Shown one piece after another: positions 56,501 to 64,000 of a stretch of DNA of 64,000 bases. This stretch comes from Otis tarda (taxonomy: Eukaryota > Chordata > Aves > Otidiformes > Otididae): positions 206,001 through 270,000 of the forward strand of contig CM048552.1 of the NCBI GenBank assembly GCA_026413225.1. The letters are read 5' to 3'. The position numbers and the translations under genes are program-made. Numbering within the stretch: position 1 is the first letter of the stretch; every line of letters begins with the position of its first letter. The notes below the pieces were generated by a model. That model was not told where the DNA came from and did no database searches. It saw only the letters and a list, made by a program, of their open reading frames with translations.

Positions 56501-59500
56501 CCCAATCAGGAAAACTGAGCGGATGAGGCCCTCTATAGACAGAAGCAGCGTGCCGTTTACGAGCCCTGGTCATTATGTGGGGCTTCAGCAATCTATGAGG
56601 TTTCTGGAATGTGTGGATGATAACTTTTTTCTCCAAGTGATAGAGGAGCCAATGAGGAGAGGTGCTATGCTGGACCTTGTTCTCAGCAACAAGGAGTGGC
56701 TGGTGGAGAATGTGGAGCTCAAGGGTGGCCTCAACTCCAGTGACCATGAAATGGTGGAGTTCAAGATCCTCAGGGCAGCAAGGGTGCCACACAGCCGGGA
56801 CTTCAGGAGAGCAGACTTTGGCCTCTTCAGCAATCTGCTTGGCAGAGTACCATGGGATACAGCCCTGGAGGGAAGAGGGGCCCAAGAAAGCTGGTTAATA
56901 TTCAGGGATCACCTACTCCAAGCTCCAGAGCGAAGCATGCCAACAAAGAGGAAGCTGGGCAGAACCACCAAGTGGCCTACATGAATGAACAAGGAGCTCC
57001 TGAACAAACTTAAACACGAAAAGGAAGCCTACAGAGGGTGGAAGCAGGGACAGGTAGCCTGGGAGGAATACTGAGAAATTACCTGAGCAGCCAGGGATCA
57101 GGTTAGAAAAACTAAAGCCCTGATAGAATTAAATCTGGCCAGGGACATCAAGGACAACAAGAAAAGCTTCTATAGATACATCAGGGATAAAAGAAATACT
57201 AGGAAAACTGTGGACCCTTTCCAGAAGGAAATAGGAGACGTGATTACCCAGGATATGGAGAAGGCTGAGGTACTCAACAACTTTTTTGCCTCAGTCTTCA
57301 CCAGCAAGTGCTTTGCCACATCTTCCGAGTCACAGAAGGCAAAGGCAGGGACAGGGAGAATGAAGAACCACCCACTGTAGGAGAAGAGCAGGTTTGAGAC
57401 CATCTAAGGAACCTGAAGGTGCACTAGTCCATGGGACCTGATGAGATGCATCCATGGATCCTGAGGGAACTGGTGAATGAAGTTGCTAAGCCACTCTGCA
57501 TTATATTTGAGAAGTTGTGGCAGTCAGGTGAGGTTCCCGACAACTGGAAAAGGGGAAACGTAACCCCCCTCCCTTTTTAAAAAGGGAAAAAAGGAAGACC
57601 CAGGGAACTACAGGCCAGTCAGTCTCACCTCTGTGCCTGGTAAGGTCATGGAGTGGGTCCTCCTGGAAACTATGCTAAGCCCCATGGAAAATAAGGTGAC
57701 TGGTGACAGCCAATGTGGCTTCACTAAGGGCAAATCGTGCCTGACTAATTTGGTAGCCTTTTATGGCAGTATTACAGCATTGGTAGGTGAGAGAAGAGCA
57801 ACTGACATTGTCTACCTGGAGTTGTGCAAAATATTTGACACTGTCCCACACGACATCCTTGTCTCTAAACTGGAGAGACATGGAGTTGACAGATGGACCA
57901 CTTGGTGGATAAGGAATTGACTGGATAGCCACACTCAGAGAGTTGCGGTCAACAACTTCGTGTCCAAGTGGAGACCAGTGATGAGTGGTGTTTCTCAGGG
58001 GTTGGTATTGGGACCGACACTGTTTAACATCTTTGCTGGTGACATGGACAGTGAGATTGAGTGCACCCTCAGCAAGTTTGCTGATGACGCCAGCTATGAG
58101 GTGTGGTCAGCATGCTGGAGGGAAGGGATGCCATCCAGAGGGACCTTGACAGGCTTGAGGAGTGGACCATGCAAACCTTGTGAAGTCCAAGAAGGCCAAG
58201 TGTAAGATCCTGCACCTGAGTTGAGGCAATCCCTGGTATCAATACAGACTAGGGGATGAATGAGTTGAGAGCAGCACTGTGGAGAAGGACTTGGGGGTAC
58301 CGGTGGATGAAAAAGGGCCTGTTGTGACAAGAGTAGGGGTAATGGTTTCAGAATAGAGGGAGGTAGATTTAGATTAGATATTAGGAAGAACTTTTTTCAC
58401 TGAGGGTGGTGGAGCACTGGCCCAGGTTGCCCAGAGAGGTGGTGGATGCCCCATCCCTGGAAACATTCCAGGCCAGGTTGGATGGGGCTCTGAGCAACCT
58501 GATCTAGTCAGGGATGTCCCTGCTCCTTGCAGGGTGGTTGGACTGGATGGCCTTTGAAGGTCCCTTCCAACCCTAACCATTCTATGATTCTATAAAAATT
58601 GGACATAAGCCAGCAATGTGTGCTCGCAGCCCAGAAAGCCAACCTCCTCCTGGGCTGCATCAAAAGAAGTGTAGCCAGCAGATCAAGGGAGGTGATTCTC
58701 CTCCTCTGTTCTGCTCTTGTGAAGACCCCACATGGAGTACTGCGTCCAGATCCAGAGCCCCCAACATATGAAGGATGTGGACCTGTTGGAGCAAGTCCAG
58801 AGGAGGGCCACAGTGATGATGATGATCAGAAGTCTGGAACATCTCTTCAATGAAGACAGGCTGAGAGAGTTGGAGCTGTGCAGCCTAGAGAAGAGAAGGC
58901 TCCAGGGAGACCTTATAGTGGCCTTCTAGTACCTAAAGGGGGCTTATCAGAAAGATGGAGATAAACTTTTTAGTAGAGTCTATTGTGATAGGACAAGGGG
59001 TAATGGTTTTAAACTAAAAGTGGGTAGATTTAGATTAGACATAAAGAAGAAATGTTTTATGATGAGGGTGGTGAAACACGGGAACAGGATGCCTGGAGAG
59101 GTGGTAGATGCCCAGTCCCTGGAAACATTCAAGGCCAGGTTGGACAGGGCTCTGAGCAACGTTATCTAGTTGATGTCCCTGCTTCTTGCAGGGAGGTTGG
59201 ACTGGCCTTTAATGGTCCCTTCCAACCCAAACTATTTAATGATTCTGTTATATGATTCTACAATTCTGTATTCTTTAGTATGTCTTGGTGAGAATCATAG
59301 AATCATAGAATCTTTAAGGTTTGAAAAGACCTCCAAGATCATCAAGTCCAACCATCAACCTAACACTACCATGTCTACTAAACCATGTCCTGAAGTGCCA
59401 TGAGAACTTCCTAATATAATGACACAGCTTCTGGAGTGATATTGGCTCTCAATCAATTTTGAGCATGAAGACAATGAGATCAATTCTGTTCATATATGAC

Positions 59501-62500
59501 TATATACACATGTGCCCCTTGAGACAGGGTTCAGTACTTGTTTGCAAGTTTAGGCCTTGTTTGCAGATAGAGAATGAGTGTATTTTTAATTTTTTTCCCA
59601 ATATCTGAACTTCTGAAAATAAGTCTCCATCCCTTTAGAAGAGACTTACACTGTATCAATCTCATGTTAATAGGCTGCACAATCTCCAGTCAGTCTGGTG
59701 CTGAACCTCACTTTGATTACTTTTACACACTTATGCACCACTGTTTTCTTTTCCTGCGTGTCCCAGCCAGGCACAGTGGTGGGACCTCTTACCACCAGGA
59801 AGAGGTGAAAAACCTCAGTGAGCTGATTTGTACTCACTACTGATTACGTTGCTCACTGGGGTGTTTCACGAGTGGCAGCATGGATATCTTCACGGCAAAG
59901 TTGTTAAGGTCCCATGACTCCTCCTCTGTGTCTTTGACTCCCTTCGTGCACGTTATATGGTCAGAGGGAGACCCTGGTACACACGTAAACTTGAGGCCAT
60001 GTGGTTGAAATTTCTCTTTCTACCCATAAAGGAAAGGGAGCTCCTTATGAGTCTCCTCTAGAAACTAGCTATGCTAACTGTCCACAGCTCCAGGATGAGG
60101 AAGTTTGAGATCTTTCTTGAAACAGTGGCACTGGGTGGAGTACTCTGTTTGTTACCTCCCGTTTCATATTTCAGTATTTCTGACCTTCTTTCACATACAC
60201 ACTTTTGTTTTGGTCTTTAATTATACTCTGGAATTGTTGACTATCCCCTCTTTTGTTGTAGTCCTTCCTCCCCTTTTTAAGAAGCTTTCTTTCCTCTAAA
60301 AGAGAACTCATGGCCACTGTTCTGTTGTTTTTCTTTTATGTTCTCCTGCTCTAAATTAAGACTCGTCTTTTCTTTAGCAAAATTGAGAGTTCTTGTTTCT
60401 CCTTGCATTGCTTTCCTGCAATTTGCAAATAGTAGAGCAGTTTCTTTCTAGCAAAATAAGACTTCTGCCATGTTTATTTCCTCCTTTCTGCTACTTAGAT
60501 ATTTGAAAATTATTTAATGGCAATTTTAAAATATAAATCAGGTACTTTGCTTTGGCAATATATTGAACTAGTTGAGAGTTAAATTCATTTCCATATCCTT
60601 TTACAGACACTCCTAGATCAGTGCCAGAAGATGGAACTGGATCTAAGCTCCCTGAGGAATGTGCTAGATACAGAGAGACGAGAGTCTCAGGATCTCAGAG
60701 AGAAGATGGAGCTGGAACTCGCTGAGAGGAAGCTGTGCTCCCATCGCTTGCAGGAGGAGGTGCAGTGTCTCGCAGAACAGCTGGAAGAGGCAAGAAGAGC
60801 ACAAGCTGAAGTAGAAGTCAAGTATAAAGACCTGGAGCGGGAGCAAAGGCTAGAGGTGGAAGAGAAAAACCTGCAGATCAGTTGTCTTAAGGTTGCTGAG
60901 CAAGAGCTGCAATCTAGACATGGTGCCCTTGTAGCTGAAAATGATCAGCTGAAACGGGATGTTGACCGGCTGTTGGTGGTGGTTGCTGAAAGCAGTGGTA
61001 CAAAACAGAAACTACAGGGTGAGCAAGCACAGCAGTTTGGTGAAGCAGGTTCTCGAGAGCCTAAGGATCATTGGATTGCCTTCTATTCAACTTTGTTTTT
61101 ATAATAGCTCATAAGAAATTATTTGTATAACAATTCCTAATTGCATAGGAACATAGGAGTGGTTGTACTGTCTCAAACTACAGGTCTCTAGTGCGATCCC
61201 ACCTTTCTGTCTTTGGCAGTGCCCAAAGCCAGTTGCAAGAGGAGGAGCATAAGAGTAGGGCAGCGTATATGGTGCTTTCCTTGTGTACTATCCCAGCCTA
61301 TAATCTTTTGAGGCTTATGGATTTCTTGAGCCAGTTGTATTTTTTTAATTAACTTTAAGTTGAAGGAAAAAAATCCAACAAGTTATGTAAGTTCTTTTTA
61401 GATGTGCCACATTCTTACGGGTCTGAAATTACAAGTAAAACAACCAAGGAAAGCAAACTGTACCATTTCCTCTGTAGGCTTATATTAGAACTAATAACGT
61501 TGATCTTGCCTCAAGCTGTTATTTCAAATTGATTTTCTTCCAGCTCCTTTACAGTCCAAAACAGAAGCAATGACTGAGAGATGAGGGATCTCATATACTA
61601 TTGTGCATACATGTAAATTGGATACGTATCATCAAAAAAGGCAACACACCTTAACTCCCTTTTTCCCCACTCTGTTAGATGAACTTGTACAGAAATCTGC
61701 GGAATGTGCCTGCTGTCAGAATGAGCTGAAATCCCAGTCGGTAGTGCAGGTCTCTGAATTGAAGAAACAGGTATGATCTTTTCATATGCGTCTCCTGAAA
61801 TTTTCCAATATGTTGAGGAACTGAAACTAAATGAAATGTTTGGCATTCCTTTTTTATGATGTGTTGCTTGAGAAGGGCTCTTACAGGTTCTCTCAGCCAA
61901 TCAAGGGGCAGACATGTTATCACTGTTGAAGCCTGAGAAGAAATAAGAGTCAATTTGAGTAATTTAAGTGTGGACAATTGATTTGACAAAAGGTTAACTC
62001 AAAGATCAAAAACTAATGTGTATGTAAAAGCTGTACTGAAATTTATCTTTCTCCCCTCCATCCTATGTTTAAACAGGATGAAACAACTTCACAGGAAAAA
62101 ATAATAGATCAGCAAGATGGGAACGGGGCTTCACTCCTACCCACAGGAAACTTGAAAAGAAAGAGGACTGAAGGTGGGTACAATTATCTCACCTATTTTA
62201 ATATTCTTAAAATATTTAAGAATTATTCTTGCCTATTTTTAGATAATAAACGTGTCCATGGCTGTTGGTTCATTATGCTTTCATTGCCAAGATCTTCGAA
62301 AATAATATGTAATTCTTTCCAGTGGTTAAAGTAAAATTTAATTCTAAAGGGAAAAGGAACTATTTGAATCTCAGACAGTGAACAGAAACAAATCGGTGAA
62401 CCATCTGGAATTATTAAAAAGATGGGGCTGTGCATTATAGGCCCGGATGTATGGTGTTATCTTGTGATATGCAGTGTGATGGTTGGTGTTTTGGCCGTGA

Positions 62501-63914
62501 GACAGAGTGGGTAAAACTTTTTACCTGTGTGGTTCATGTGCTTCATGTTCCTCCATGTATGGTCTGTGGTGATAGGTGCAAAGAACATGGAGAAGACATG
62601 AAAAACCTAGGATGAAGGCAAGGAGGGTAATATTATTTGATTGCAGACTTTTCCAGAAAAGAGCGCTGAGGTTAACTTTATTGTGATAGGGTATATTAAG
62701 TTCAATTAATAGTTTTCATTTATTGGGTTTTTTGTTCCATTAGCGTCAGCTATACCTAAGGATGGTAGAATAAATTTTGTATTCCAAGACACTGTGTACT
62801 CGCACATTCTTATATTGTACAAAATAAGATATTACTGAACTAGTAGCTCCTCCCTGATACAAAATGCTGACAGTTTGCAGGTGGTGCTTCTGCAGGGCGT
62901 ATTTTTGCTCCAGTGTGGGTCATTTCTTCCACGGGGTGCACTCCCTCCAGAACGGCTGCCCCAGCGGGGCCTCCACGGGCCACAGCCTCCTTCAGGCCTC
63001 CACCTGCTCTGGCGTGGGGTCCTCCCCGGGCTGCAGGGGGATCTCTGCTCCTCCGTGGACCTCCACGGGCTGCAGGGGCACAGCTGGTTTCACCACAGGC
63101 TGCACCACAGGCTGCAGGGGAATCTCGGCCAGGAGTTGCATTACTGCTCCCCCTCCTTCTGCACTGCCCTTGGTGTCTGCAGCTGTTCCTCTCACCAGAA
63201 TTCCTTCACAACTGGCAGGCAGACGCCTCTCGGGGTCTCTTCACATCTCATCTCCTCTCCACTTCTTGCAGCCGGGCAGGGCCGAGTCGGGCCCAGTTGG
63301 CTGCCCAGCGGGAGGCCAGAGGGTGAGGGCCGCAAGGCCCACAGGGGTCATGCCTCCCCCTCTCTGCCCCTGCTCAGCGTCTTCACATCTTCTCTCTCTC
63401 TTTTTTTTTTTTTTTTTTTTTTTTTTTCCCCCTTCTAAAATATGTTATCGCAGAGGTGTTATCAGGGAACATTCTGCCACCAGTTGGCTCGGCCCTGACC
63501 AGCAGCGGGTCCGCCCTAGACCCAGCCAAGTCCACTAGCAAAGGGGAACAACTTCTAGCAGCTTCTTGCAGAAGCTGCCACCATAGCTCCCCCCCACTAA
63601 ATAAAACCACAACAGTAACAGCAATTGTTCTTTTCTAAAAGCTGCTTAGAAGAGCATGTTGTTTTGGTGGTTTGCCTCTTAAAAAAACCCAAAACACGTT
63701 ATCCAATTACAATGTTATATATCTCCACTACATAAGTGTTACTAACAGTCATGTGCCCTGTTCTCTAAAGCTCCTGGAAAAATATCCTGTTACTCTTTAA
63801 ATCAGAGTTTTAATTTTCAAATAAATTGTTTGTGTTTCAGAAATACCACACTTGCAACTTGCTCTCCAGGAGCCTCAGCAGGAAGCTGTGATGGTCGCAG
63901 AAAATGCAAAGCAG
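47475..63914 (+). CDS. GOLGB1: GOLGB1 (giantin), first ten coding exons; gene continues beyond the right edge
   Basis: Giantin is a very long Golgi coiled-coil protein anchored by a C-terminal membrane segment (outside this window). It tethers COPI vesicles and helps organise cisternae. Coding exons: 47475-47564, 48209-48361, 49135-49287, 53383-53535, 54805-54927, 55359-55472, 60607-61018, 61679-61770, 62077-62173 and 63841-63914. Together they give 487 codons with consistent phases (0 for the first six junctions, then 1, 0, 1, 0). The start [20 protein letters not shown] matches mammalian giantin as I remember it, as do [27 protein letters not shown] with VELLQQEL, and [11 protein letters not shown]. 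Nearly all of it is charged heptad coiled coil. The last exons (residues about 400-487) diverge more from the mammalian protein. Introns hold CR1 and LTR insertions that do not touch exons. Confidence 0.93.
48209..48361 (+). CDS. GOLGB1: GOLGB1 coding exon, residues 31-81
   Basis: The acceptor is CACCATTTCAG and the donor AAG|GTATCA. It encodes an acidic linker and then the first heptads ([20 protein letters not shown]), which align with ERLAYAEQLVVELKDIIR of the mammalian protein. It has 51 codons, phase 0 at both ends. Confidence 0.92.
49135..49287 (+). CDS. GOLGB1: GOLGB1 coding exon, residues 82-132
   Basis: The acceptor is TTTCTTTTACAG. It encodes [20 protein letters not shown] and then [14 protein letters not shown], one of the best-matching giantin stretches. 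The frame requires the donor AAG|GTTGGG at 49288, which is weak after the first two bases, but the following exon then joins in phase 0 and the end matches a lysine-ended exon in mammals as I recall. Confidence 0.88.
49915..50000 (+). mobile_element. Short LTR-tail fragment (fossil)
   Basis: GGGCTAAACCACCACA preceded by GGGTAGGGGGAGGGTGAACA resembles the end of the 31374-32491 and 26950-27200 LTRs. The remaining intron to 52964 shows no feature. Confidence 0.45.
52965..53240 (+). mobile_element. CR1 LINE 3' end
   Basis: GGGACAAGGGGTAATGGTTT through CTTCCAACCCAGGTTATTCT. It lies about 140 bases before the GOLGB1 exon at 53383. Confidence 0.9.
53383..53535 (+). CDS. GOLGB1: GOLGB1 coding exon, residues 133-183
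   Basis: The acceptor is CTGCAATGTCAG and the donor CAG|GTACAG. It encodes charged heptads ([20 protein letters not shown]). The mammalian gene has further, internally repetitive coiled coil here; I found no exon for it in the 4.1-kb intron upstream. Confidence 0.88.
53597..53930 (-). mobile_element. CR1 LINE 3' end, antisense
   Basis: GATAGAATATTTTCAGCTGG, GTCTAGTCCAACTACCTGAC and the reversed 3' UTR. In its own sense direction it is preceded by the unnamed repeat at 54420-53930. Confidence 0.88.
53930..54430 (-). repeat. Unnamed interspersed repeat, copy 2 (partner at 38395-39370)
   Basis: On the minus strand, the TGCTGGGTGCTTCTGTCTGT, CTACTGGCTGGACTGGGGAC and TTACCTCTGTCAGGC phrases match 39160-39320 in order. 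Confidence 0.6.
54805..54927 (+). CDS. GOLGB1: GOLGB1 coding exon, residues 184-224
   Basis: The acceptor is TATGTTTTCAG and the donor CAG|GTATAT. It encodes [20 protein letters not shown], matching LHEDELLQLVTQADVETEM of mammalian giantin. It has 41 codons, phase 0. Confidence 0.92.
55359..55472 (+). CDS. GOLGB1: GOLGB1 coding exon, residues 225-262
   Basis: The acceptor is CTGTCTCTCACAG and the donor CAG|GTACCT. It encodes [20 protein letters not shown] and then [16 protein letters not shown], a very close match to mammalian giantin. It has 38 codons, phase 0. A large CR1 nest fills the following intron. Confidence 0.93.
56080..56476 (+). mobile_element. Nested CR1 3' end with target duplication ATAGTG
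   Basis: The host CR1 reads GATGTTATAGTG|GAGGTCTGC across the site. ATAGTG is present at 56074-56079 and again at 56477-56482. The insert is a 397-bp 5'-truncated CR1 ending TTCTATGATTCTATG. Confidence 0.85.
58315..58593 (+). mobile_element. Second nested CR1 3' end
   Basis: Breaks the host CR1 between GTGGATGAAAA and ATTGGACATAAGCC. A run of A at 58310-58314 and 58594-58598 is the likely target duplication. The insert ends CATTCTATGATTCTAT. Confidence 0.8.
59292..59403 (-). mobile_element. CR1 LINE 3' end, antisense, short
   Basis: AATCATAGAATCATAGAATC, then AAGACCTCCAAGATCATCAA and GTCCAACCATC. It is the reverse complement of the same tail type as the nested 56080-56476 insert. From 59404 to 60606 I see only intron. 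Confidence 0.9.
60607..61018 (+). CDS. GOLGB1: GOLGB1 coding exon, residues 263-399
   Basis: The longest exon in the window (412 nt), acceptor CCTTTTACAG, donor G|GTGAGC, ending in phase 1. It is continuous coiled coil with [20 protein letters not shown], which aligns with the EKMELEVAERK stretch of mammalian giantin. Confidence 0.92.
61679..61770 (+). CDS. GOLGB1: GOLGB1 coding exon, residues 400-430
   Basis: The acceptor is CCCCACTCTGTTAG, entered in phase 1, and the donor CAG|GTATGA. It encodes [20 protein letters not shown] and then [10 protein letters not shown]. Splice signals and phase fit, but sequence similarity to mammalian giantin is low here. Confidence 0.8.
62077..62173 (+). CDS. 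GOLGB1: GOLGB1 coding exon, residues 431-463
   Basis: The acceptor is TTTAAACAG and the donor G|GTGGGT, phase 0 in and phase 1 out. It encodes a polar, glycine-containing linker ending LKRKRTE that breaks the coiled coil. Its support is the phase and splice signals rather than conservation. Confidence 0.75.
62873..63614 (-). mobile_element. Partial LTR (fossil), antisense, relative of 31374-32491
   Basis: On the minus strand it starts TGTTGTGGTTTTAT and shares CAGAATGTTCCCTGATAACA and the GC-rich CTGCAGCCCGTGGAGG units. The relative's last roughly 0.45 kb is missing. A T tract of about 27 bases lies at about 63402-63428. It sits in GOLGB1 intron 10. Confidence 0.7.
63841..63914 (+). CDS. GOLGB1: GOLGB1 coding exon, last one visible
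   Basis: The acceptor TTTGTGTTTCAG is entered in phase 1 and the donor is CAG|GTAATG. It encodes [20 protein letters not shown]. The remaining 86 bases of the window are intron. Confidence 0.78.
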
Positions 63915-64000
63915 GTAATGATTAAGCAGCTCAAATAAGCTAAAACTAAAATAGGTCAAGGGCTCTCCTTAAAACAGCTAAGCTGTTATGGTCTTTTTTA

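Larger units (their letters stand above)
55820..59262 (+). mobile_element. Long CR1 LINE (about 3.4 kb) with two younger CR1 tails inserted in it
   Basis: The endonuclease part lies near 55900-56079 (encodes GYRLFRR and VALYIND-like words). The body continues at 56483 (VCYRPP-equivalent codons), the reverse transcriptase part ([45 protein letters not shown]) runs at about 57620-58100, and the 3' UTR ends near 59262. ORF2 has several in-frame stops and frame changes, for example after YINDQLECR, and the RT active-site box reads FADD rather than FADDT. It fills GOLGB1 intron 7. Confidence 0.9.

Noticed and set aside
56523-58205. Open frames with reverse-transcriptase-like words as a host gene
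   Set aside because: They belong to the CR1 LINE body with interrupted frames and a CR1 3' end.
63373-63610. Poly(T) and open frames near the right edge as a processed pseudogene
   Set aside because: The tract and frames lie inside the antisense LTR relative of 31374-32491, which explains them.
1-64000. tRNA, rRNA, CRISPR arrays, bacterial-type operons
   Set aside because: None seen; the spliced genes and CR1 LINEs make this a vertebrate nuclear sequence.

Overview
The window is vertebrate nuclear DNA and almost certainly from a bird. The evidence is many CR1 LINE fragments ending in the ATTCTATGATTCT-type 3' tail, several LTRs of kinds familiar from bird genomes, no SINEs that I can see, and two spliced genes in an avian-looking arrangement. 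I cannot name the species or order.

Right part (about 30-64 kb): two host genes lie head to head. On the minus strand, four coding exons (37260 down to 30407) encode a complete 188-residue guanylyl cyclase activating protein (GCAP) family member. It has an N-terminal myristoylation glycine, a degenerate EF1 and three intact EF-hands, and its C-terminus resembles guanylyl cyclase inhibitory protein (GCIP). Its second intron starts with GC rather than GT. On the plus strand, a CpG island at about 41.13-42.0 kb with four inverted CCAAT boxes probably drives GOLGB1 (giantin). Ten coding exons of GOLGB1 (47475-63914, first 487 codons, all phases agreeing) lie in the window, and the gene runs off the right edge. 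The introns carry CR1 copies, among them a roughly 3.4-kb CR1 with two younger CR1 tails nested in it, plus LTR fragments and an unnamed interspersed repeat seen twice.

Left part (about 1-25.5 kb): I recognise no protein-coding gene. The region is a cluster of diverged segmental duplications. Two roughly 1.5-kb units lie at 1-1500 and 2174-3640. Up to four larger modules (about 5.2-8.3, 8.3-11.8, 14.8-17.9 and 23.7-25.5 kb) share a common order when read on the minus strand: a GC-rich promoter-like block, short exon-like segments with matching splice signals, a long pyrimidine-rich tract (purine-rich on the plus strand), and a GC-rich terminal segment. The promoter block near 16.7-17.8 kb holds a 78-bp minisatellite in which most units carry NRF1-type GCATGCGC motifs, followed by a 79-bp minisatellite. 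The block near 7.7-8.05 kb carries four ZNF143/Staf-like motifs. Exon-like lengths are not conserved modulo three, so these modules may be decayed genes or non-coding transcription units. LTRs have inserted into them, in one case one LTR inside another.

Between the parts (25.5-30.4 kb) are unclassified sequence, an LTR tail, a CR1 copy, and the probable 3' UTR and flank of the GCAP gene.
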